Shown in pieces: positions 30,501 through 40,186 of a DNA stretch of 64,000 nucleotides. The notes under the pieces were generated by a model that saw nothing but the letters and a program-made list of their open reading frames with translations, did no database searches and was not told the origin of the DNA. Origin of the DNA: Gymnopilus junonius. Lineage: Eukaryota; Basidiomycota; Agaricomycetes; Agaricales; Galerinaceae. The translations under genes were made by a program, and so were the position numbers. How positions within the stretch are numbered: position 1 is the first letter of the stretch; every line of letters starts with the position of its first letter. Location of the stretch: NCBI GenBank assembly GCA_015501075.1, contig JADNYJ010000015.1:248001-312000 (forward strand), in the 5' to 3' direction.

Positions 30501-32068
30501 GCCTGGCTGTAGAGCCAGTGCAATTGATAATTAAGCAGGAGCACCTTCTGACGAATGTTGGTGAAATACGTGTTTCGTCACCTGGGTTGGATGCCTCTCA
30601 GTCAGCGAAGTTAGAACGACTTGCAGCATGCGTTCAGCCTTCCCACATTAGTCCTAAGGAAGAGCTAAATACTCAACCTGCTGGACTGGTCACCAACTTC
30701 CCCGAGATCCTTGAAACGGTTGAAGCAGTTGAAACCAAACGTCCTCTACTCCGAGAAACTCCACCGGGTAAGCATGTGAACAAAACAACGAAAGAGGCTG
30801 CCAGTCATCTACCTAAATCATCTTCACGATGCACCTTGTATGTCCCCAGGGATATCGAGGCGGAGCTACGGTGGTTGCTACATCAACCTCTATCCCCTCC
30901 ACGTGAAAAACGAAAACGCCACTACTTGTGGGAGAGGCTGCTTGAAAACCCCGACGACGACGGCGACTATTGCTGGAAGCCATATGACAGTAAATTACGA
31001 CCATGTCGATATGTTCAAAAGACCGAGGCAGTAGTTGGTGGTGACGATGTCTCCGGGACAGCCTCAGCGGCGACGGTGGACTCCAAGGCATGCCTAAACT
31101 CAGTGGTGAAGGGCATGACTAAAAAGGAGGCGCCCTCATCTACAGATCCTTCAGAGAGTGGCCAACATGTGACTCGGGAGATGGAAAAGAAGGCAGAGTC
31201 CAAAGCTCCAGTAGCGAAACCATCGCTACCTCGACCTCAGTTGAAAGACATGGAGACACCGTCATCTAAAGATTCTTTAGCGAGTGGCCAACAGGTAGCT
31301 CGGGGGGTCGAAAAGAAAGCAGACTCATCTCCATCCAAAGCTCCAAAAGCGAAAGCGTCGCTACCTCAACCTTCATCGAAGGTATTGGAGACATTGCTCG
31401 ATTCTACAGCAACAGGCCAACAGATGGAAAAGAGGGTGGAAAAGGAGGTAAATTTTCCATCCAAAGCTCCAGAAGCGAAATCATCGCTACCTCCATCCCA
31501 ATCAAACAACTCGGAGACGCCATCATCTCCAGTGACTGGGTTCCAAATGCCTCGAGGGTTGAAAAAGGAGGCAAAGTCCCCACCCAATTCTCTATCAACG
31601 AAGCGTAAGCCAACCAAATTCTGTGCTCAGCCGAAATCATTGCTACCTCAACATCAACCAAAGGACTCGGATCTGCCATTATCTTTCGCGTATTCTCCAG
31701 TTACTGATCACCCGACGACTTACGGGCAAGAGGTGGTAAAGGATGCAAAATATTGGCCTCCAACGCTTTTGCCTTCAGGTCCCAAATATGCCCCTCCTCC
31801 CGTAGACCAACAAAACCGAAAGCGCAAGGGACGACCTCTCAACTCAACTCTGAATAACAAGGGTAACGGCATCTCCGTAACCACAAGGGATCTTGCGTTG
31901 TCGTGCTCAAGCAAGAATGCGGACGACGTTGATCCAGAAAATTCCCTGCAGATGCCGGGGGCCTATCCTGGACCTCTCTCTAGTGACTTCAGCTTTCTCT
32001 CCAACTGGGGCCGGGTTCTGGACGTTGTTCAACTTCCTATGTGTTTGTGGAGGAGATTCTGGGCTTAG
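27502..32068 (+). CDS. Large disordered protein with three families of internal repeats
   Basis: Not recognised. About 1,420 residues from six exons with good GT-AG joins (KDG to GATNDELL; HSLV to ASNQTDTL; NFGQ to WQVLYDN; LEQ to SGLLDTM; PIQ to DQSMPTAG). The first ATG is 27502 (MDLTAIIILYLVTVV), which gives a hydrophobic N-terminus. ATG 27598 (MFVNQVPMLPTSS) would remove it. Composition is Ser/Pro/Thr-rich and acidic. Repeats: a 150-nt tandem duplication at 27908-28207, a second pair at about 28640-29000, and four Lys/Ser/Pro-rich copies at about 31110-31690. A short ordered block (ELRWLLHQPLSPPREKRKR, HYLWERLLENPDDDGDY) and an AT-hook-like RKRKGRPLN suggest a nuclear role. No catalytic motif is seen. 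Confidence 0.7.
27908..28207 (+). repeat. 150-nt tandem duplication in coding sequence
   Basis: Two diverged copies, spaced exactly 150 nt apart (27908 and 28058). The first reads ELLAVASLLEMEAGSPAPN and onward, the second EMLVAACVSELHADYPAPN. Both continue through an ASMGYQTSSA / TSMGHQESSA core. Confidence 0.85.
31110..31690 (+). repeat. Four imperfect ~43-residue tandem repeats
   Basis: Successive units share SGQ(H/Q)V or TGQQM, then MEKKAES, VEKKADS, VEKEVNF or LKKEAKS, then (S)KAPxAKxSLPxPQ and (M/L)ET. The last copy is the most diverged. Confidence 0.8.
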
Positions 32069-32706
32069 GTTCATTAGCAACAGGATGTCGTATATCATCA
32101 AGTGTCTTTTCCTATCTGTGTTCTCTTGCTGTTAGTTCTCTTACTGCTATCGTCGCTCGTGTATATATTATTATTTGATACTCCAATCTGTCTTTGTCTG
32201 TACTTTTTTTTCATACTATATTTGACTCTAGCCTATTTGCAACTACCATTTTAAATGCATTTAAGTTTCATGAACAAATCGACGTCTTTATTTTGCTTGA
32301 CAAGCGGTGGTCTTATTTACTTATATACTTAGCCTGACTTCCATCATATCGAACGTCTCAAAAGCCACCATCCAACGTCAGGTGTTATAAGAATCATAGT
32401 GCAAGCAAGCTGCTTGGGCTCTTCCACAACCCCAGGCTTGCATATCTGCGCAAGCGTATAACCTCTTCAAAGCCTTCAAATCGAAAAATGATTTCCGATA
32501 TTATATTCTGCAGAGGTCGCTCGTCACCCGTTGGACCGGTAATACCAAGGGAAGAGCATCGATGGCACTGAAAGTCGGCGACATCACCTGGTATAGCTTT
32601 TGTCATGTGGATAATCCTCTCCAAAGCCAGGCTATTACATGAATTACGGTGAAGCAGGCTATTTGGGTTATAGCGATACCGCAGCACAATGACTGCAATT
32701 AACTTG
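32069..32706. other. Convergent 3' region, no supported gene
   Basis: Contains a 97-codon minus-strand frame (32394-32687) directly downstream of the phosphatase. It has no motif and no clear splice link to it. Confidence 0.5.
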
Positions 32707-33710
32707 TTAAATGTCAGCTGCTACAGCGCCACAGTGCTTCTCATCGCGCAAACCTCCCAAACTTGCAGCATTAACGAGCAACGTATCCGGCGTCGTGGAG
32801 CATACCATGTTCAAGTTGGCCAAGGACAGGCAAATCTTGGACAGGGATCCACAGAAAAGCGGAAGGAGGCCAGCTGCCCACTCCACAGAGAATCCTCTCG
32901 TAGGCTTTTTGATCTTTCGTCCACTGGACGGTTTCTGTTCCACGACCACCATGGATGTGGCCAAAGACATGCAGTTTCGGTCGGACCCTCCAAAGTGCCA
33001 CAAGCAGAGCAACGCAACCTGGCCCAAGATCGAGGTGACATCTGGGTGGGCCATGGGCAATGAGGACGTCTATGTCGTCAGGTATAGAGGCCCATACGTG
33101 ATCCTCGTTAAGAGTGGACGTCGGACTTGTTCGAGGGTACTGAAAAGACCAAGGACCTTGTCGAGGCGTGAATGGGCTCCCGTAACATTTTAACTGGTGT
33201 TCATGAACAGTCAGCGAAAAAGGCGTATCCCGCAAATATATTAAATTTGGACATTCTGCTTCAAATCATTCGTAAAATCTGGATCATCCAAACACCTGTC
33301 GTGATTTCCGGCAATGAAAACCTTGTGAGGATGTTCCTGCCTGTCCAGCCAAGTAAGGGCAGGATCCATTTCTTCGGCGGTTCCATGCTGGGTGAGGTCA
33401 TGAGTATGTCTCCGTCCGGCAACGGTGGCTGCAGATCTTGGGAGTACTTATGCGTATCCGAGATGCACACAATACGGATCGGACGCTCCGCTAGGTTAGA
33501 GATGCCTGACTTTGGAACAGAAATGTAGCCTAACTCGGCGAAAAATACTAGGGGTGACTTGCAGAAACGCTCCCATGCAGAGGGGGAGCGCCTGCGGAAG
33601 ATGCTATCGAAGCTCATCGGACAAATATGAAGTCGGAGGTTGGCTTGTACTTTTGGGGACGTTGCGGGGATGTCAACGTGTCGCGTAGCGGGCTTGGGAT
33701 TTGGGTCCAT
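32707..33710 (-). pseudogene. Calcineurin-like metallophosphoesterase (MPPED type), frame broken
   Basis: The family hydrolyses phosphoesters with a two-metal centre. Readable blocks in order: RIVCISDTHKYSQDL (first metal motif), LPDGDIL, then in another frame HDLTQHGTAEEMDPAL and FIAGNHDRCLDDP, then in a third frame LRDTPFSLTVHEHQLKCYG, DDIDVLIAHGPP and HVFGHIHGGRG, and in yet another LVNAASLGGLRDEKH. Compared with the family, about 10 nt are missing at 33398-33403, which removes most of the HAGD metal motif. One nucleotide is missing near 33243, and another shift lies near 32877. No intron can explain these. The 10-nt loss points to a true pseudogene; the single-base ones could be assembly errors. 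The intact gene would encode about 330 residues from ATG 33710. Confidence 0.8.
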
Positions 33711-34038
33711 GCAGGTCCAATAAATATATAGGAGCCCAATTTGTCGTCTCGAATCCCTATTACATACCTACTGTAGGTTCAAAGCATTGAAATTGAACGA
33801 CCTCTAAATTTCTCCGAGTTGTAGTTGTGGCCTACGCTTCGATCTTACAGGTCTGCAAACCACTTATTTGTCGTTCTTACGTCCAGGTCGACTCTACGAG
33901 TAGAATCAATCCATGTAACCTTTGTCCCGATAGTGTTCCAACAGTGAGTAATGACAATGATAATATACACGTGAGATCCGTAAAATGTCAGTAACGAGGC
34001 CCGTTTCTTAAATATGGTATCCCTCTTCGAAAATTCCT
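33711..34038. other. Intergenic: phosphatase promoter side, protease 3' flank
   Basis: 328 bp on the boundary of two minus-strand genes. I see nothing specific. Confidence 0.5.
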
Positions 34039-35913
34039 TTACACAAGTGTAGCGAGACTGACGGTGTTCTTGGACACGTCAGTCGAGAAGTACGCGTTCT
34101 TGAGGAACACATCACCGACGAGCCACTCGGTGGCACCGCCAATATTGCCAGATGTGATTCCAGACGTGCAATCGCCCGAGGGGTTGTTGGGGTCAACAGG
34201 GGAGAAAGCGATATCTCTAGGGTCGATCGCAAAGACTTGTCCGTTGTAAGTCAACGCAACGCTGTCTGTCAAATTGCAGGGAACGGTGAAACCTCCTTGG
34301 CCGTCAGATTGAGCACCTTGGATTTGGTTGTGGATGGTCTGAGCATCAGAAGCAGGGAGCACCATGAGGGTTGTGCCTAAAAATGTTATCAGAAATCGAA
34401 TTCGATGCACCGATGGATAAGATTCTCACCAGTGTCGAGGATGGTGGTACGGCCAGTGAGACCAGTATCGACACCATTCACGGTAGCAGCGTCAAGGGCA
34501 GCCTCCCAGAAGCCTTGGGTGTTGACGTTTGGCACCGTAACCAGCGTGTTAGGATCAAATTTGGTGGTATCGAGTGCTCTATATCGATGACAAAGATGTT
34601 AGACCAACAGAATCTCTTCGACATGACAGTGCATGAGAGACGCACCCGAAAGTAATTTCTCCATCGTTTTTGTTGTCGGCGAGACGAGAAATCTTGTACG
34701 AGACAATCGAGTCAGGCACCAAGCCGGCAGACGCAAGAGATTCAATCGGTGTAGGAGTGTCCTGCTCGGACAAGCTCTGAATTTGGATCAGGATCACAAT
34801 TGAAGGCTGTGTGTGAGTGAAAAGTACCAACCGATTGCGCGAGTCCCATCAAACCATCGAATGGTGTATCATCGGAAGAGAAATCGACACTTTCTGAAGT
34901 AGCAACACCGAAAGTGTGAGCGTTTAGGGTGAGACCAGCAATAGAAATATCGTCTTGAACAATATCTCCAGACACTTGTCCTGTGCCATAGGTGACCTTA
35001 AAGGTCTTCTGAGTGTCAACGAAAGAGCTGCTCGATTGGGTTCCGAGGAATTTATGATTCCCCTGTCAGGGTTCTTTCAGTAAATCATCAAGACATCGGT
35101 AAGAAAAATGGGACTTACGCAACCTCCACCACCTTGCGACTGACAGTTCTCAGAACCTACCCAAAGGTCAGCGGAGCCGGAGTCCATAAGAATGAGGAAG
35201 TCCTGAGGAGGCGTTCCCATCTGAACTACCGCCATGTAGCCAACGTCCTGAGCTCTGGAAACATTTATTGCTTAGGGGAAGGCGTATTTTCCATGTTCTA
35301 AAAACTCACTCAATATCAAGACCCAGAGTATTATCTGTAGATGGCGTATTGGCGAAAGTGATGTCGGCAGTATTGGTGTCATCTAATGGTCCTCCACTTT
35401 TTCCACTCTTACCACCCTTGCCCTTATTGGCTGCGAGCAGTGAAGCACCCTTGGCGGCAGTCTTGTGTCTTATGGGTACACCGAGGCGGTTGTACCGTTT
35501 TTCAAGACGAGATTCCCCCTCGAGATATCTTGGAACACCCATACGATTGAAGCGTTTTTCGAGACCTTCTGGACCTTCTACCTCGAGGATACGGCGCTCA
35601 AGTTTGTCTTGAAGTTCCCTGCGAGTGGGCTCATCGCGGCCTGTCATGCGCGCAAGGCGACGGTTGGCACGATTCATGTGCTGTTGGAGATACTATAATC
35701 ATTTCATCTTTTAATCAGCAAGGCCTATGAAGTTCAAAGAACAAGGATGCGTACGATCTGAGGGTGAACATCTCGGGTCATCTCAACACGCTTCAAGGGT
35801 AAAGTAACAAAGTTGGGTTGGCGTTCAACGAATGGCGCAGCTTCCACGACCTGCGTAGACAACATCAACAAGACGCCTGCCAGAAGGGTCGACAGACAAT
35901 GAGAGAGTTGCAT
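34039..35913 (-). CDS. Secreted aspartic protease, family A1 (polyporopepsin-like)
   Basis: Secreted acid endopeptidase of about 500 residues. ATG 35913 starts a signal peptide (MQLSHCLSTLLAGVLLMLST, then QVVEAAP). The propeptide is basic and contains repeated LEKR kexin-type sites. The mature enzyme shows the substrate-entry strand GYMAVVQMGTPPQDF, first active Asp in DSGSADLW, flap region VTYGTGQVSGD, DTPFDGLMGLAQ, second active Asp in ILDTGTTL, and the C-terminal EWLVGDVFLKNAYFSTD. Stop at 34041-34039. Introns are small and standard. Propeptide residues at 35462-35563 contain two copies of a (F/Y)NR(M/L)GVP peptide, each just after LEKR, which is unusual. Confidence 0.93.
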
Positions 35914-36339
35914 GGTTACGGAAGAAAAGAAATCTAAGAACGAGAACTTGGATGAAAGGTAAAAAAAAGGAAAAGAAACGAGCACGAAATGGCCCAACCG
36001 GGGGCAACTGTTGGAAGAAAGGGTGAGGAAATGCGGCCGGGACAATAGTAGGCCACTTATATAGCAGCAGTGGCATCTTCTGTCCGGATGGCCATAAGCA
36101 AGCCCACGTTGCCTTGACAGACAAAGACGATTGTTCAAGCTTTATTTTTGTAACGGAGTATTTGATCTTGTGTTCTAATTATAAACGCCAGCCGTAGTCA
36201 GTAGTTACCACTGCTACGATGCTCATCTCGTTGTTTAGAATTGCACGCTGGCACAGCAGTCAAGTATCTCTTAAATAGTTATCAAGTACAAGACGCGCTT
36301 TTACATGGACACGGATATTATGGACTCAATTATGCCTGT
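35914..36339. promoter_or_regulatory. Promoter of the aspartic protease
   Basis: 426 bp upstream of the protease start, ending at the stop of the isomerase gene. A purine-rich plus strand (pyrimidine-rich in the direction of transcription) near 35950-35980 fits a leader just upstream of the start. Confidence 0.5.
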
Positions 36340-37493
36340 TCATAGTTTCGATCGTGCTGCCGCATCATCCGTAATAGGATTTGGCAGTCGATAATCTTTC
36401 TGCACGGTTTCCAGCACATTATGATGGAGATTGAGCTGTAGAACGTGATTAGTAAAATCTTAGATTTCCCATCTGCACTCGGCGTACCCTAATCAATCCC
36501 CAGACGCCATGACAGGCATTTCCGCTGAATTTATCTGCAATTTCTTCCGCTTTTGCTAAAACATCAGCTGTTTTTCCTTTAACAAGATAATCAAGGATGC
36601 CATCTTGCAGAGCTTCTTGCGGTGTGAATCGGTGACCCTCGAGAGCAATCTTTCGTTGCAACCGATGATCGCCTATCTTTGCACTTAGGATTGTAGTAAA
36701 CGACCAGGGCCATGGGGCGCCAAAATGAACCTAGAGATGTTTTAGGGATTCTACAATCGGTCGGGCAAAGTGCCAAGCTGACCTCATTCATGCAAAGCCA
36801 AGCATTTCGTGAACTGCCATCGGCCATGACCCGGTAGTCACAAGCCAGAGAAAGCATGAAGCCGCCCGCATAGCAATGGCCGTTTATTGCAGCAATCGTT
36901 GGGACTGGAGCGAATGATGGATGGGTCTGCGAGTTCGATAGATAAAAATAGAATCATGTACATACTCGGGAAAGCGAGCAGCCGTATCAACATGGGGTCG
37001 AACGTCACTAGAAACTAAGGTAAAAGATGCAGGATCAGTCAACCAAAATGAGTCTCTTACGCTGGAAAAAGTTGGGATCCATTGATGAATTGGCGAAATC
37101 CAAGCCTGTTAACAAAGCCTTATGAGGTCTGCAGGCATGTGGGATGTAACAAATGAGTAATACCGTTGCTGAAGAACTTGTCTTGATCCCTCTTCCCGAC
37201 TATAATAAGAGCGCCCTTGCTTTCCTCTATTTTCTTTCTTTCTAAGGCTACCCATCGCTGTTCACGCCATTCGCGTTCAACGATGTCCAGAGCGGGCATT
37301 ATGCCTTTCTTGATGAGATCATGGGTCAAACGATTATCCACACCGCTGTGAAGCTCAATGATCCACAAAGATGGCTTGGCTAAAAGAACATACGAGAGCG
37401 TCAATACCGAACCCATCGATAGATGATTTAGTACATACGGTGTGTAACCGTCAAGAGGGGGCTTTCCCTTGGTAAAGAGACTGGTGAAGACAT
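36340..37493 (-). CDS. Peroxisomal enoyl-CoA hydratase/isomerase (ECI-like)
   Basis: Crotonase-fold enzyme of about 290 residues, probably a delta3-delta2-enoyl-CoA isomerase acting on unsaturated fatty acids in beta-oxidation. ATG 37493 (MSSPVSLPRESPLLTVTH) splices to PKPSLWIIELHSGVDNRLT. Crotonase blocks: ALIIVGKRDQDKFFSNGLDF (first oxyanion segment), PTIAAINGHCYAGGFMLSLACDYRVM (second oxyanion segment), WLCMNEVHFGAPWPW and GHRFTPQEALQDGILDYLV. The end ARSKL is a canonical PTS1 peroxisomal signal. The starts of this gene and the NDUFB10-like gene are divergent, 234 bp apart. Confidence 0.9.
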
Positions 37494-37727
37494 TGTCGAA
37501 AGGTGACAAGGGCTACGCTTTCTGCAAGTGGGGGTGTAGGAGTTTGAGAGAGAGAACGTCCTATGTATGTAGTGTTTCCCGGGTAAGCTGGTCCTGTCCC
37601 GGTGGTCATTGTCGGTCTTGCAGTGGATGAATGAGAAGGGTGAACATGTGATTTGGCCATTCCGAATTGGGAACATCGTGGCTCTTGCCAAGCACCGCCA
37701 AATACGGCACTTTATTCAACCTTCACC
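37494..37727. promoter_or_regulatory. 234-bp divergent promoter, isomerase / NDUFB10-like
   Basis: Short shared promoter between a peroxisomal beta-oxidation gene and a respiratory complex I gene. I see no defined binding site. Confidence 0.55.
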
Positions 37728-38066
37728 ATGGCCATCGACGAGGCGAAGGTTGCTGCGATTAAAGGTGTGTCTACAAGGCTTGCTATATATCTTTGAACTC
37801 ACCTTTATTTTATAGCGAAATTTGAGGAGCGAGAAGAAAATATCAGGGAGTCATGGGTTAAGGCCATGGAAATCCGTCTCGTCCGAGAAGAACTGGCGAA
37901 ATGTCACCAAGCGGAGGGTGTTAACCACTACGAGAATTGCAAATGGCTGTCGCAAAAGTACCTCCAGCTTCTCAGGACAAATAGGGTACGTCGACATTCA
38001 CCTACATATATTCTCTGTGCAATAACACGATTATAGGTGAAGGGATACAAGAAGATTGACGTCTGA
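37728..38066 (+). CDS. Complex I accessory subunit, NDUFB10/12-kDa type
   Basis: 78-residue protein in three exons (37728-37764, 37816-37985, 38037-38066) with canonical splice sites. The sequence starts MAIDEAKVAAIKAKFEERE and contains ESWVKAMEIRLVREELAKCH, GVNHYENCKWLSQKYLQLL and the end VKGYKKIDV. This Cys-containing charged pattern matches the fungal 12-kDa (PDSW/NDUFB10-like) subunit of NADH:ubiquinone oxidoreductase in the mitochondrial inner membrane. The two Cys fit the intermembrane-space twin-Cys arrangement of the family. Length is normal for the fungal form. Confidence 0.88.
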
Positions 38067-38428
38067 GGCTGAATTCCCGACCTTTCCCGTCTCCTTTATG
38101 GGAGCGCGATGAGTCACTCTGGTTGCATTGTACATACCACGCATGGGATAGAAACATTTAGAAGACCTCTCTCATCTCCGCAAGTCGAAATTCACATGTC
38201 CTTGTCTGCGGCGTGCACTGGAATGTTCTTAAGATTACTTGCCACCTATTTCTGGGCTCCAGAGAGTTCGCCATCCAGGGTCCAGTTCAGTGCGTTCGTT
38301 TGGTCCATTCTATCGATTTGGAGTCGAGTCTAAAGCGAATGCATGCTAATATACCGACGCCACCAAAGAGTCCTACACTAATTTTGGTGATACTAATAAT
38401 CCAGCGGGATACACACTTCCAATTACGG
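38067..38428. other. Convergent 3' flanks, no gene seen
   Basis: 362 bp between the stops of the complex I subunit and the ThuA gene. Nothing recognised. Confidence 0.5.
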
Positions 38429-39852
38429 CTATGTAAGCAATTTTATAAAGAATTGACTTAAAGCTGCAACGACAAGTGTTCCGACTACAACTGTTAACTT
38501 GGACGGCCTGTTGGGTGGTTGGAAAAGGGTGTCAACGATAGTCTATGAGTGAGGCGGACGTACGAGGTCGCTATCCCCAAAGAACTGCTGGCTTGTGATT
38601 CAGTTGACTTGGTTGGCTGCTTGCTCGTTGCAGTGCTTGTTGCCGTGATATTGATATTGTTTGCCTGGTTGCCAACCAGAGCACTGGAATTAAATGCGCG
38701 GGTCGTGTTTGATTGTAGAACCCAAGAGATACCCCCGAGGATATGGGACATAAAGAGTTCATCCTATATCAAAACGCTCGTTCTATTTCAGGTTCTCGAC
38801 GAGACTAGGCGGTTGCTCACCTGCCATGTTTCGTTCAAGTGGCCCAAACTGCTATAGAAACTGCGCCCTGCAGCGCCGCCTTGCTGAACTCCGGCTCCCC
38901 TTTCTTGATACCAAGCTGTATCGACAGATTTAGACAGACGTCCTAAACATCGAGGTTTCTGTGACTTACCAGTTGGATGTGGTGTGCCTTGGTCAAAACG
39001 ACGAACACCGGTATCTTCAAGTTAATTAGTGCTGAACCCTCTCCGACTTTAAACTATGCACTGACCCACATAACTCGATTCATTGGCAGATAAAACCACT
39101 ATTGCGCCTAGTGCCCTTGGGTTAGATTCGAAATTATAGCTGGTAGTAGGCTGGTCAATGATTCATATTTCATTTATCATTTATCATTTCCTCCCTTACG
39201 CTTCATCCTGAACATTCCATTGCGCCGGGAGCATGCTAGTACTGGGGTGTGAAGGACCTACGACGTCAACTGTCTGCGGGCTGTAAGACGAGATGACTGT
39301 TTGGCGCGAAGGAAACTCACGAAATTTTGAAGAGCAGGATGATAGTCGAAAACGGCGCCTTGAATGGATGTCAACTTCGTGTCCTCTTACTTTGCTCGTA
39401 ATTGGGTGTTAGTACTTGCCCAATTCCTTAGTATAGCAAGTCGTATTCCGGAGTGTATCGGATGCGGAATGGATTGCAAGAAAATTCCCTCCAAGGTTCA
39501 AATATTTCTGAAAAGAAGCTACTCCATCACTGTCGAGAACTCCTCTTTCTTTCAGAACAAAATCTGCGGTATAACTTGCTAGCATACCTTCGCCTGTGGT
39601 ACTTAGGAAGACCAACGCGTCGTAGCTCGAAAGTATGCTGTCCGTGAACTGGGAGGGATCCTCTGTAGAAGTAAATGCGACGTTAATCGAATCCTGCTTC
39701 GTCTTCAAGGCGTTAATCGCAACGGGTATGGAGTCGTGTCGAAAACCTAGCGTCCGGGAGTAAATTAAGATACGGGCCTGTGTTGCCTGAACAGCCTGGA
39801 ATTGCTCAAAAACGAGCCAGAGCTGGAGGCATAGAAGGTATATGCCAGTCAT
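38429..39852 (-). CDS. Secreted ThuA-like glutamine-amidotransferase-fold protein
   Basis: ATG 39852 gives a hydrophobic signal peptide (MTGIYLLCLQLWLVFEQFQA). The ThuA domain starts ARILIYSRTLGFRHDSIPVA and contains LSSYDALVFLSTTGE, FQKYLNLGGNFLAIHSASD, GAVFDYHPALQNF, VDVVGPSHPST, TGVRRFDQGTPHPTAWYQE and GRSFYSSLGHLNETW. A Ser/Thr-rich stretch leads to a hydrophobic tail (KLTVVVGTLVVAALSQ) in the last exon, so a GPI or membrane anchor is possible. ThuA relatives act on sugars, but the substrate is unknown. The intron at 39359-39419 has a GCAAGT donor, required to read KELGAVFDYHP. The tail exon depends on an intron with donor GTACGT. Confidence 0.87.
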
Positions 39853-40186
39853 TTCAGACTCCGTACGAACCCAGTCTGAGTCCTGTAGCTGGCAGTAAAA
39901 ATGTGGTTGACAAAGGAGCAAGCATCCAAAGCGCAGCTGTGCCTGGCCACTGCCAGTCAGCAAAAATAGATGCTTGAATATAATTGGAACATCGATGATT
40001 ATTACTTCGGCCTCTATAGAGTCAAAACATTAGATTGCCAGGGGGTGAATATTACATGTAGAGGATAGGTGTATATATGTAACAGAGATGCATGATGTAG
40101 GTAGTAAGAGTACGGTGATATGCGACGAATCAAGGTTATTGAGTTGGTGGTAGTAGGTCAGTAACAAAAGCAAGAGCCTAAATGGA
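39853..40186. other. Intergenic: ThuA promoter, DnaJ 3' flank
   Basis: 334 bp between two minus-strand genes. No feature recognised. Confidence 0.5.

Noticed and set aside
32394..32687. 97-codon minus-strand frame after the phosphatase
   Set aside because: No motif, and no splice link to the phosphatase could be established.
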